The notes under the pieces were generated by a model that made no database searches, had not been told where the DNA came from, and saw nothing but the letters and a program-made list of their open reading frames with translations. Positions 1-10,384 of a stretch of 64,000 nt of DNA are shown one piece after another. This stretch comes from Ianthella basta (lineage: Eukaryota; Porifera; Demospongiae; Verongiida; Ianthellidae), in NCBI GenBank assembly GCA_964019415.1, contig OZ025876.1, forward strand, positions 6,974,993 to 7,038,992. The letters run 5' to 3'. Numbering within the stretch: position 1 is the stretch's first letter; each line of letters starts with the position of its first letter. Both the position numbers and the translations under genes were made by a program.

Positions 1-778
1 GAATTCATATGCTGCTTCCTCCAATACCCACTTTCACCATTCACTCACCCTCCACATCACATCACATTGTACACTACCACATTGGTGTGTGTGACAGGGT
101 GTGGGGTGGATCAAAGGCACCAGTGTGCAACTAAACAAACCCTGGGGTCTGGCACTGTTTGTGGCCAGTAGCAGAGACACTAGCATTGTCAAAATCAAAC
201 ACACACCCAACAATTCACGTACAGTAATATAACGCTCATTCTGCGAGTCACCTGCATGGATAACACAAATCCATGGATGACTTTCACATTGAAAGTATCA
301 ACTGTGCTTGAAATAATGTAAAGGTAGACGCTATTGAACGAAGTGAGAGTTTCTCAGCTGGCTTGGGTATGAGTAGTTTCAACAATAGGCCAGATCATCA
401 CATCAAAACCTCCGCCAAGTTCAACCCTATGGTTTGGATCTGGTACAAGGAGAACTACCCATCTTGGCATGCATTATTGTGCTGTATTTGGTTTCAAATG
501 GCTGATACCTTTCGTTCAGTGCAGCTTTTAACAGATTTACAGTTGCAAATTTTCACCATCCATTGTCCCGTTATAATGTTTTGAACTAAGGTGCAATTTC
601 CACATGTAACTCTTACACATACACACTTACTAGTGGGTATTTGAGAGGTAAATACATCCCAAATCACAATCAAACATAAGAAATGTGCATTTTGTGTTCC
701 AGGTTCCTGTTTCACTAGGTCACATGTGGGAACTAACACAAGTTCACTCACTTCTCCCATTAACTCTCATTCACTCAC

Positions 779-883
779 ATTACTATCCTCCTCATTCACA
801 TCACACTTGTATGTCTCCACCAGGAGTCTGGCCAATGGAAGGTGACCCTCTCCAGCTGCCAACATCAGTGGGGTACGACCACC
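779..883 (-). CDS. Ankyrin-repeat exon (type C) of left-edge gene
   Basis: A 105-bp exon, 35 codons, flanked by AG (cctcag) and GTGAGT, phase 0 at both ends. It encodes one ankyrin repeat with the core TPLMLAA..GHLP.ARLLVE. The upstream exons of the same gene are at 2,829 and 2,662; the next exon (type A) would lie beyond the left edge. Six other type C copies in the main cluster and two in the 50-61 kb gene have the same length and phase. Confidence 0.75.
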
Positions 884-989
884 CTGAGGATTGGGTGGGA
901 CATGGTCAATACATTACACAGCCAACAACTTGTACAAATAAACTGAATGTAAATGAACTGAATGTTGGTGGTGGTGTGCTGTTGGGCTG

Positions 990-1100
<111 letters not shown>

Positions 1101-1316
1101 GCCTTCTAAAGTTGTAACATGCTCTTAATCATGCATCTCTACACAATGTCATGTAAAAGTGAGTACAGTAAGAAATTTATGAAGGAGCCACCTACAAAAT
1201 CTGGTCATTATAGTGGCAACATGATACAGATACAGATGGGCTAAGGGACTGATTCCTCCTAAGTCCTCTAATAGAGCTCTTCCACACAAACCGATACCAC
1301 ACATCCAAGATTCCTT

Positions 1317-1319
<3 letters not shown>

Positions 1320-1351
<32 letters not shown>
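1320..1351. repeat. (CA)n microsatellite
   Basis: Short CA tract. The paralogous tract at about 44,935 is shorter. Confidence 0.9.
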
Positions 1352-1356
<5 letters not shown>

Positions 1357-2159
1357 GAAACCATCTCCAAAAGTGGTTTCAACCCAGCTTTTAATTTGGA
1401 TAATCCTGAATTGATCTGGTTTCGACCCACTTCCATTACGGAACAAAGGTTCGTGTTAAAGCAGGGCCGTAGCACCAAGATAAAAACCAGTCAGGCCATA
1501 GATGACGTGACGCAAACTAGGGGGGGTCTGGGGGCATGCCCCCCCCCCCCCCCCGGGAAAATTTTTGAAATCTAGATGTTCTGTGAGTACTTTTGGAGCA
1601 ATTCTAGGCCCATCAACACTTCAATGAGTATGATAAATGTAACATAGACCAACAGGCACTTACAGCAGGAAAGACGATCAAGTGCCATGAAACAGGTAAT
1701 ACAATGCATTGAAATGAGAAGATTGCGCATTAAAAATCAAAATCTAGTGGTTTGCTAGCTGTCTCTCCGACGCTAGGCAGCACAATTCTCTCCTTCCCTT
1801 GACTAGAAGACGCCATCAACGCGATTTTGCGCGGCGATCAATTAACTACACTATTTTAGCGCGTCATAAAACGTCATGCGTACATCCGTAAAATGGCTGC
1901 CGCTGTTAAAGTTGGTTAGAGAACTACGTATCTGGCTATTCCTTGTTCAAACTAAGTCCTGCAACACTGTAACAAGATCACTCTACTTCTAGAACGTTGT
2001 TTAACCTTAGGCTAGTACCCCCCCCCATTTTAAAGCGTGTTTAGAATGCATATCTTCAATATTTAGAATTTTTGTTCCAGCAGCACAAACCGGTCCGGCC
2101 ATGGCCGTGGTGGTGTGGACTGGGTGCTACAGCCTTGTAAAGGGGTTTAATACACCTGA

Positions 2160-2468
2160 AGGATTTGGTCCAAAAAAGAAAGATCATGTGTTGCCTACTG
2201 CATTCCTTGCATAAATTGCCCAAGAGCATACGTAGGACAAACCAGTAGAACCTTAGCTCAACAAATCACAGAGCGCCAAAGGTCAGTACATTACAATGAC
2301 ATAGACACTTCTGCCCTAGCAGAGCACTCTAACTCCACTGGACACTCCATCCACTGGCGGATGAGGCATATGTTATCAACACCTGTCCCCACACCTCCAG
2401 ACGTACCTCTTAGTATTCTGGACTGTCCACAAAGAATCACTGCCCCTACCAACCCTTTGAAGACATGA
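2160..2468 (+). pseudogene. PLE GIY-YIG endonuclease fragment
   Basis: An open frame without a start codon, bounded by TGA at 2,157 and 2,466. It reads a conserved PLE GIY-YIG pattern: YCIPC, two residues, CP, then YVGQTSRTL, I.ER, and SALAEHSN..GHSIHW. In PLEs this nuclease follows the reverse transcriptase and makes the target cut. Only the nuclease piece is present; no RT is seen upstream. It lies in an intron of the minus-strand ankyrin gene, on the opposite strand, and was copied with the duplication to 45,753. Confidence 0.7.
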
Positions 2469-2661
2469 TATACGTACTTCTACTTGGACTGACCAATAGA
2501 AGAAATTTCTTAGTGGACATTAGCAAGCAATAGGTTATACCTTAAACAATCCACATACAACTTCAATAGCTGTGAATACTTCCCCATCAAACACTGCCAT
2601 CACATACAGAGTGCTCATCACCAATCTTTAGTGTCAGCTCATGCACTGTCAAGATGCTCAC

Positions 2662-2763
2662 ATTGTCTCTGACATCTGGTGACATCCCAAAATCCTCCAC
2701 AAGTGTCTTTACAAGTTGGATATGACCACCTTCACATGCCAAGTGTACAGCACCACGACCATC
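2662..2763 (-). CDS. Ankyrin-repeat exon (type E)
   Basis: A 102-bp phase-0 exon after acceptor ttgcag, ending at GTGAGC. It encodes DGRGAVHLACEGGH..LVKTLVEDFG, one ankyrin repeat. Near-identical to the copy at 46,249 and similar to 32,065 and 52,030. Confidence 0.75.
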
Positions 2764-2828
2764 CTGCAAGTGTGGGATACAAACTATGACACAGTGGACA
2801 AAGAGACAGTGAACTGGTTAATTCTCAC

Positions 2829-2930
2829 ATTGTCCACCACATTCTGGTCCACTTTGTCTTTTGTAAGCAGTTCACGGACAATCTCTTCATGGCCTTCCTT
2901 ACAAGCGGACAGGAAGCAGTCCTGGCCACT
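2829..2930 (-). CDS. Ankyrin-repeat exon (type D)
   Basis: A 102-bp phase-0 exon (acceptor cttcag, donor GTGAGA) encoding SGQDCFLSACKEGHEEIVREL and the rest of one ankyrin repeat. It is the most 5' recognisable exon of the left-edge gene; the region to its right up to 4.6 kb would hold the start or 5' UTR, but no first exon was recognised. Confidence 0.75.
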
Positions 2931-4618
2931 CTGAAGGAAGGTTAGCAGACATGACATTACCGTTTTGTAGAAACACAAGCTACACAGAACACAATTGAAT
3001 AGTGACAGTCAACATCTGTCAACAGACTGGATGTGTCGAGGTACAAGTGCAAATGTCACTTCACAGGACATATCCATCACATGTGGAACACAGAGACATT
3101 CTGCACTGTACACGTCAGCAAATAGTGTTGTCGGACAGGAGCAAAGCACAGACAGCATGTGTAGTAGAACGTGAGTGACCACTAGTGAAATAATGTATGT
3201 GGGACCATATGACCAATTCTGACAATTGCATTTGCTTATGGCAGTTTGATCAGTAAACAACAATATCTAGAACTGCATTACACATGAGCTCTGGATCTCG
3301 CTACAAACCTTCATCAAACTGCATACATTACATGTGTTGTGCTCACTTTAGCTGTGTGAGTTGTGGGGTAGTCCGTAGAGCACAGGATGTGCTCTGGATA
3401 CCTCAACTACATGTCTGTAACTGATTGAAGCCTCTCCTAACATTAATTTCTGAATAATTATGTTGCATGCATACTAATTGCAAATTACACTACAGTGCCA
3501 AATTTTCAATTGGCTGCCATTTTGAAAAATGGCTATGGTATGGCACTTAATTTTTGAAAGGACATGTGTCTAGAAACAGACAGTAGTAACCAAGGAAGTG
3601 TGTTACAGCAGTCAATTGCTCAAAGACTGGTCAGACAAGATGACTGATGCAGACGTCTCACTGTTCATTACATCTCGAACCATTCTCAAGACTAACTATA
3701 ATTATTATGATTCAATTATGAGCCAGTGAATACTTCTACTTTAGCGCTAGCACGAAGTGGCCATTTTACTGACATCACAATAAGCATACCTTGGCAAACA
3801 CACGTATCCATACGTAAACGATTCTTGTTAAGTACTGACATCTTACACCTACTGAGCCCCCCACACACATGGTTTAGCATGGGGTTGAACATAGTCATTA
3901 CGTTCATAGATGTCTGTATGCAGTGGGATGTTACATGAATGGAGCTTTGTATACTACAATCGACACTCATTCCATCCCTGTGAGATTCTCTGCAGTAGGC
4001 CAGCATTACCTTACATTCTGTTAGTGCATAGAAATGTGGACTTCAAGTGAAACCCAACACCAAGACAAGGTTTGAGTTCTGTCAACAAGCATTTTGGTTC
4101 TCCCACAGAATGTTGGGCACCAATACAGAGAAGACGACTATTTGTGCATAACACGCCTCATCTCTTTGCTCTAAAGCTCACGTTTACCTATAGCTACACT
4201 TACAATGAAGTGTTTGGCTGAATCTGATCAGTGTCATTAGTCAAATACCTAAGCTTAGCTAATGTATTGTGATACAAACCAACAAATATGGTGACTATCG
4301 TATTGTACTGTGACAACACTACTGTGTGTGAGTGTACTGTCTCATCTGTCTCATATCATATAACTAGCTACTGTGGATCAATCCACAAACTTCGTGAACC
4401 TTGGATTGGACCGTATCGACATCTGTCCATTATTGCAGACTAGAATAGTTATAAAACCAGTTATGAGAGCACATGCATAGACATTATTAATGTGTTTACC
4501 CATCGTCAGAAAGCTGAAAAATTCACTTGACTAACCGTAGCCATTTGGATCGCCATCTCGCTCTTAGTCTAGCGTAGCCGACCGCTTTCTCCCCTCCATT
4601 TTAATTCCTGCCATCCGA
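2931..4618. other. Non-coding stretch upstream of left ankyrin gene
   Basis: No supported exon. The sequence is AT-rich with scattered short open frames that change between the two duplicated copies, which argues against coding. It probably holds the first intron and 5' region of the minus-strand gene. Confidence 0.5.
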
Positions 4619-4626
4619 TGACGTCA
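4619..4626. promoter_or_regulatory. CRE-like TGACGTCA at duplication edge
   Basis: A perfect palindromic TGACGTCA in a CpG-containing, promoter-like segment (4,540-4,630). It is conserved at 48,250-48,257. Placement upstream of both minus-strand ankyrin copies suggests a promoter; at this copy a plus-strand gene also follows within 200 bp. Function is inferred only from motif and position. Confidence 0.4.
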
Positions 4627-4803
4627 GTGGTATGCGCGCAAATGCTCCAGATGTACGTAGCACGCGGGAGAGAGAGGCTATTATTGGAGAATGTGAAGTG
4701 CCAGCAGAGCGAATGTTAGCGCGAGCTTGTACATGTACTTGTGTATGTTCTAACGATGTATTTCATCATTTCTGTTATTGTCGCTCAATTCTTTCATCTG
4801 TAG

Positions 4804-4953
4804 AAGAAGGAGGCTGTGAAGACCAAGGGGTACTGCGAAGCCCTCAGTAACATTGTCCTTGCTGAGTTCAGTTACCTGCACAGTCGATTGATTGCTGACC
4901 TTCGGACAACATTTGGGGAGATGCTCGCACAGCAGGCTGAATTCCACACAGCT
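4804..4953 (+). CDS. BAR-like domain exon, penultimate
   Basis: A 150-bp exon in phase 0 between acceptor ctgtag and donor GTAAGT. It encodes 50 residues of amphipathic helix with LAEFSYLHSRLIADLR and MLAQQAEFH, resembling the last helix of sorting-nexin or related BAR domains, which bind curved membranes as dimers. No start codon belongs to it. The earlier exons are not visible to the left, where the duplicated block begins. The exact family is uncertain. Confidence 0.55.
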
Positions 4954-5255
4954 GTAAGTAGTTTAATGTATTGACAGTGGCTTTGTAACACTGCTGTGTA
5001 CGGAAGGGTATAGTGCTGTATTCTGTTGTAAGAGAGCAACCTGTATCATACGTACTGTGCCATGTTACAGTTGAATGTGTTCAGTAATTCAGTATGTTAG
5101 AGGAATGAGCAGTTCTCTTACGCTAGAAAGTGCATTCATCGAATTTAATATTCTGTGCCATTTACTGTGTCTCTCCGCCTCTTCCCCATTCTCTACTCTC
5201 CTTGTCTCCCCCTCTCTTCCTCTTTCAACCTCTGGCCTTCCCCCCTCACATATAG

Positions 5256-5777
5256 ATGGCTAAGAGGTGGACTGACCTACACTATCAGTTCACGCACACA
5301 GACATGCCATCTCCCTCCCCCACTGTGAGGGCAGCCAGCGCAGACGCCATGGACGGTAGACCACTGCACGACTATGCCAACTTCCAGTACCCACGCAAGC
5401 AGCCTGTGTCAGCAGATGCAAGTGGACATGCAGAGTACGTCAACTACAACCAAACCCGAGCAATGTTGGCAAACTCCAATAGCTCCACTGCAAACAGCGG
5501 CAGCTACAGTCTCCCCAACTTGACCTCGCCCACCTGCCCCACCCATCCTAAAGATCGACAAGGCTATGAGCAACTGAGACAGACGATGGGTGAGGACTTT
5601 GTCTTCTCCGAGCCTGAGGTAGTACCCAAAACGAGACAAGAGGAGCGAGATGAGGTGTACGTGCCTTTCACTCCTGGCCTGGCTCCCCCGAAAGTGAAGA
5701 CATCCAGTGGTAGTCCCCCATTGAAGAAGAAGGCAGCAGATTACATGCCTTCACTGCAAAAACTCCAGTGTCCGTAG
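5256..5777 (+). CDS. C-terminal exon of BAR-like gene
   Basis: Acceptor atatag then MAKRWTDLHYQF in phase 0, continuing the helix of the preceding exon, followed by about 160 residues of low-complexity tail rich in Pro, Ser and Tyr (DYANF, EYVNYNQ) and ending at TAG. The tyrosines resemble phosphorylation or endocytic motifs, but this is inference. The 302-bp intron before it has a strong polypyrimidine tract. The ATG at 5,256 is probably an internal methionine rather than the gene start. Confidence 0.65.
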   Translation: MAKRWTDLHYQFTHTDMPSPSPTVRAASADAMDGRPLHDYANFQYPRKQPVSADASGHAEYVNYNQTRAMLANSNSSTANSGSYSLPNLTSPTCPTHPKDRQGYEQLRQTMGEDFVFSEPEVVPKTRQEERDEVYVPFTPGLAPPKVKTSSGSPPLKKKAADYMPSLQKLQCP

Positions 5778-5881
5778 GACACCAATACGCTGGCACACCA
5801 CCCGTGATAGGTGTGTGCGGCACACTTGTGTAAACCAAGAGAGTCCGCAGGACACTAAGAGGGTGAATGCTGGGAGCACAA

Positions 5882-5965
5882 GTAGTGCCATTGGTTAAGT
5901 AGCCGCCTGAGGATCGAAAGGCTCCGGTTCAAGCACCGCTGTGAACACTTTTTAAGGGTAAGTTG
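5882..5965 (+). repeat. tRNA-derived SINE-like segment
   Basis: Contains an A-box-like TTGGTTAAGTAGC and, about 35 bp on, a B-box-like GGTTCAAGCACC, followed by a short T run. This spacing is that of a tRNA gene head, but no cloverleaf acceptor stem was found, so a SINE or tRNA pseudogene is likelier than a working tRNA. Confidence 0.4.
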
Positions 5966-6126
5966 GAAGTTTTATATGCACTATACTTGCTATATTATTA
6001 TTTATGATATATTATTATTTAAGTGCACCGTGTTGTATAATACAAACACTAGGGTGTCAGCCCCATGCAGCACTATAATATAATTAAATGTAACAGTGTC
6101 AAAAGAATCACAATGGGCATAGTTCT

Positions 6127-7617
6127 TTAAGGGCAGCTTGTCCTTTTCTGCCACATCCTCTGCAGCGCCTTCCGCACTCTTCCATCTTTGCATGCCTCCT
6201 CCAGTACCCATATCACCCTGTCATCATCCTTCATGCTCTCCCATCCCACCACTATCTCATTCATCAGCCTTGCCATTTCTCTCCTCTCTTCTGCCACAAA
6301 TACACACCGGCACACAAAGTGCTTGACATCTTCCACTTCACCACTGTCACAGTTCTTACAAAGTCGTTCGCCCCTACTTAACCCACACCATCTGCCAGTT
6401 TCTACCCTTAATTCTGCTGTTCCCCCTCGTAGTTTCACCATCATCCTCCTTTGCATCTTACACTCTATCTCCACACACCGCGCCTTGCATTCAGCATCCA
6501 TTAAACTCCCAATCACTTCCAGCTTTGGCCGTTCCCTAGCTGCTTCCCTCCATACTTCTCTCACTTCCCTCCATGCTATGTCCTTCAACACCTGCTTTAC
6601 TTCTTTCAATGTCAACCCACTCACGGCCTCAGCATCTAACCCCTTCCATTTGAACCTCACCAAACTTTGTTGTAGCTCTTTCACCCACCGTACTTTACAC
6701 CCTACTTCCAAGGCTTCAAGCATCACAACTTTCAATAACCTGCCATCAGTCATCCTCATTACCTGTACCCAGAACTCAATACTTCTCTTCATTGCCACCC
6801 ATTTCATTGGTAGCATGTTCATCTCAAATTGCAGGGAGACCAAAGGGTGTAGTCTCCCCACCCCTAAAAAGATTCTTGCCGCCCGCATCTGCACATTTTC
6901 AACTGGCCCGAGTTGTGCTCCACAACCCCATACCTCTGCCCCATACAATAGCACAGACTCAACGAGAGATTCCATCAGCCTCACAAAGGTAGCTCCTCTC
7001 ACTTCCCCCACAGTGGCCCTGCACCTTCTGAGCCAGTCACTTAGTGCTCTTGCTCCCGCCTTTCCTCTCTCCTCCACCATTCTCGTACCTTGCAGGTGCT
7101 CATCAATCACACACCCAAGATACTTGTACTCCTGCACCACTGCAATCTCTTCACCTCCAACATCAAACTTCTCCTCCGTCCTTTTCATACCTGTCCTTCT
7201 CACATGCATTACCCCGCATTTTTCCACATTCACTTCAACTGACCATTCATTACACCATTCTACTAATGTGTTCAACCCATGCTTCATAGATTTTTCATCC
7301 TCTGCAAGAATCACTGCGTCATCTGCATACAACAACACTGAGATTAGCTGACCCCTGCACTTTACCCCCACTCCTGCCTCTTTCAGCTTAGTTATCAGTG
7401 AATTGATATACAAGGAGAATAACAGTGGCGAAAGGATGCATCCCTGTCTCAACCCACATGTTACTTTGAAAGGTTCACTTCGTCCCTCTCCCACCTTCAC
7501 TTCACAACTCACATCCTCATAAACTGCCTTTAGGAAAGCTGAGAGGCGACCTCCTAACCCCATTCCCTCTAAACACCTCCACAACTTCCCTCTGTCCACC
7601 CTGTCATATGCGCGTAC
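6127..7617 (-). mobile_element. 5'-truncated LINE reverse transcriptase
   Basis: One open frame of about 495 codons ending TAA at 6,127. It starts inside the RT domain: AYDRVDRGKLW, then GLRQGCILSPLLFSLYIN, then the catalytic LLYADDAVIL, then the thumb region with YKYLG. The C-terminal part has a C..C..H...C cluster (LCKNC, KHFVC) typical of non-LTR elements. The RT palm N-terminus and endonuclease are missing at about 7,617, as expected for 5' truncation during target-primed insertion. The frame is intact, so the copy is fairly young. Long plus-strand open frames here are antisense shadows. Confidence 0.88.
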
Positions 7618-7880
7618 TCCAATGTCTATATTTCGTGTAGTATTTCAGTGTCAGCAAAATGGCCGTCTTCAATAGAAGCCATGACATTCAGTGGTCGTTT
7701 TGTATCCTCTTAATCCTTTTCACATGTAAGGAAGTGAAAGCGTGTCCTATTGGATATTTGTAGAGAAAGCTTAGTTGGTTTTAAAGAGCGCTAAATAAAG
7801 ATGAAGCCATCAGATCAGCGTACGTTACTTATTATACTTTTGTGCTTTGTTAGCAAAGTGGCTACGTACTTGTGTCGTCC
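7618..7880. other. Unassigned spacer
   Basis: Between the LINE end and the minisatellite. It has short segments such as AAAATGGCCG but no gene or element was recognised. Confidence 0.4.
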
Positions 7881-9840
7881 GTCTGCCTCTATGTGCTACC
7901 TTGTCTGCCTCTGTGTGCTTTCTAAGCCTCTTCTACGTCTGCGCTGCTTGTCTGCCCCGGGCGCTACCTCTTCTGCACATGCGTATCTTGTCTGCCTTAC
8001 CTGCCTCTGCGTGCTATTTGGTGTACACCTTTGTCTGTTCTGCATGCTGTGTCTTTGTGTGCTCTCGTTTGCTTCTGCACGCTTCCTTGCTTTCTTTGCA
8101 TGCTCGTCACCTAGACATGTCTGCCTCTGTGTGCTCCATTGCATGCCTTTGTGCGCTACCTCGTGTGCCTATGCATGCTCCCTTGTGTGCTACTGTGCGT
8201 ACTCCAATGTCTGTTCTGCATGTTTCCTTGCCTGCCCCTGCTTCCTCCCATATCTGCCCGTGCGTGCTTCCTTGCTTGCCTCTGTGTGTGCCCTCGTCTG
8301 CCTCTGTGTGTCCTAGTCTGCCTCTGTGTGTGCCCTTGTCTGCCTCTGTTTGTGCCCTTGTCTGCCTCTGTGTGTCCTAGTCTGCCTCTGTGTGTGCCCT
8401 TGTCTGCCTCTGTTTGTGCCCTTGTCTGCCTCTGTGTGTGCCCTCTTCTGCCTCTGTGTGTGTCTTAGCCTACCTCTGTGTGTGCTCTCGTCTGCCTCTG
8501 TGTGTGCCCTCGTCTGCCTCTGCGTGTGCCCTTGTCTGCCTCTGTGTGTGTCCTAGCCTTCCTCTGTGTGTGCCCTCGTCTGCCTCTGTGTGTGTTCTAG
8601 CCTGCCTCTGTGTGTGCCCTCATCTGCCCCTGTGTGTGCCCTTGGCTGCCTCTGCGTGTGCCCTAGCCTACCTCTGTGTGAGTCCTAGCCTACCTCTGTG
8701 TGTGTCCTAGCCTACCTCTGTGTGTGCCCTCGTCTGCCTCTCTGTGTGCTCTCGTGTTCCTCTGTGTGTGTCCTAGCCTACCTCTCTCTCGTTTGCCTCT
8801 GTATATCCTAGCCTGCCTCTGTGTGTACCCTCGTCTGCCTCTGTGTGTTCTAGCCTTCCTCTGTGTGTGTCCTCGTCTGCCCCTGTGTGTGCCCCCATCT
8901 GCCTCTGTGTGTGTCCTAGCCTACCTCTGTGTGTGCCCTCATCTACCTTTGTGTGTGTCCTAGCCTACCCCTGTGGGCGTCCTAGCCTGCCTCTGTGTGT
9001 GCCCTTGTCTGCCTCTGTGTGTGTTCTAGCCTGCCTCTGTGTGTGCCCTCATCTGCCCCTGTGTGTGCCCCCGTCTGCCTCTGTGTGTGTCCTAGCCTAC
9101 CTCTGTGTGTGCCCTCATCTACCTTTGTGTGTGTCCTAGCCTACCCCTGTGGGCGTCCTAGCCTGCCTCTGTGTGTACCCTCGTCTGCCTCTGTGTGTGT
9201 TCTAGCCTACCTCTGTGTGTGCCCTCATCTGCCCCTGTGTGTGCCCTTGGCTGCCTCTGCGTGTGCCCTAGCCTACCTCTGTGTGAGTCCTAGCCTACCT
9301 CTGTGTGTGCCCTCGTCTGCCTCTCTGTGTGCTCTTGTGTTCCTCTGTGTGTGTCCTAGCCTACCTCTCTCTCGTTTGCCTCTGTATATCCTAGCCTGCC
9401 TCTGTGTGTACCCTCGTCTGCCTCTGTGTGTGTTCTAGCCTTCCTATGTGTGTGCCCTCATCTGCCCCTGCGTGTGCCCCCGTCTGCCTCTGTGTGTGTC
9501 CTAGCCTACCTCTGTGTGTGCCCTCATCTACCTTTGTGTGTGTCCTAGCCTACCCCTGTGGGCGTCCTAGCCTGCCTCTGTGTGTGCCCTAGCCTACCCC
9601 TGTGTGTGTCCTAGTCTGCCTCAGTATTTGCCCTCGTCTGCCTTTGTTTGTGCCCTCGTCTGCCCCTGTGTGTGCCCTCTTCTGCCTCTGTGTGTCCTAG
9701 TCAGCCTCAGTGTGTGCCCTTGGCTGCCTCTGTGCGTGCCTTCGTCTGCCTCTTTGTGTGCTCTCGTCTGCCTCTGTATGTGTCCTAGCCTACCTCTGTG
9801 TGTTCCCTAATCTGCCTCTTTGGGTGTCCTAGTCTGCCTC
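7880..9840. repeat. CT/GT-rich minisatellite with higher-order structure
   Basis: About 2 kb of a 20-23 bp unit close to gcctctgtgtgtgccctcgt with many variants. Larger blocks recur: matching variant strings begin near 8,629 and 9,233, and near 8,768 and 9,350, giving a block of roughly 0.6 kb. All three plus frames are open over long spans and encode Cys/Leu/Val/Pro strings. This follows from the composition and is not evidence of a gene. Confidence 0.93.
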
Positions 9841-9844
9841 AGCG

Positions 9845-10080
9845 TTTTTGTTGTTCTTTATCACCTAGAAATTTTCCATTCCATATCAGTCTCAATGAAC
9901 GTATTCATTTTACATACACATTACAGCCGTTTTCTTATCTGATACGAAAAAGAACAGAATGGAATGGAATGGACTGTAGAATGGACAAATCATTCTGTAA
10001 ATTGTAACAGAAGAAACCAAAATGTTAACATTATTTTGTCACATCGTAAGTGCTGATTGTGAAGAACAGACAGGCACATT
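9845..10080. other. Spacer between minisatellite and ribozyme
   Basis: AT-rich, with a short ggaatggaatgga run near 9,960. No gene seen. Confidence 0.4.
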
Positions 10081-10085
10081 CACAA

Positions 10086-10154
10086 ACTCCCAGCAAACCT
10101 GATGATGGCCTGGTATTGGCCGAAACACACTTTGTGTGTCGTTTGCACTGGAGT
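10086..10154 (+). ncRNA. Type I hammerhead ribozyme motif
   Basis: Core CUGAUGA at 10,099-10,105 and GAAA at 10,122-10,125. Stem II is GGCC/GGCC (107-110 with 118-121) and a 7-nt loop; one unpaired U precedes it. Stem III is CACAC/GUGUG (126-130 with 134-138), UUU loop. The cleavage triplet is GUC, cutting after C10,140. Stem I GCAAAC/GUUUGC (93-98 with 141-146) extends through an internal loop to ACUCC/GGAGU. Every invariant position of the family is met. It lies just upstream of the 486-bp satellite but is not repeated in its units. Confidence 0.78.
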
Positions 10155-10384
10155 TTATATAAGCTTGCTTTCCCTAGTTATACATGACCTCATGCTTGCA
10201 TGCATTTTGCAATGGACTGTAGCAGGAGTTGGTGATGTGGTATAATATACTTGACACTAGGCACGGATTTGAACATTTCCCTAATTTGACGTATTTGTAT
10301 GATAAAGCCCATGCTAACTGCCATGCCCTTTCAACTGACATGCTACTTGCACCCAAGTGAGGTGCATCTACTCAAGCCACAAAT

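Noticed and set aside
363..584. 73-codon frame (MGMSSFNNRPD) repeated at 40,582, 42,243 and 43,891
   Set aside because: It lies in the intron that is copied with the ankyrin modules, on the opposite strand, without splice or domain support; one copy already lacks the end.
1525..1560. G-run/C-run hairpin (gggggg..catgccccccc), also at 45,115
   Set aside because: Could be a transposon end, but homopolymer runs and the lack of a second end prevent a call.
6188..7351. 387-codon plus-strand open frame
   Set aside because: It is antisense to the LINE reverse transcriptase, whose YADD and other motifs are clear on the minus strand.
7801..9810. Many overlapping Cys/Leu/Pro open frames
   Set aside because: They follow the minisatellite in every frame and have no conserved domain.
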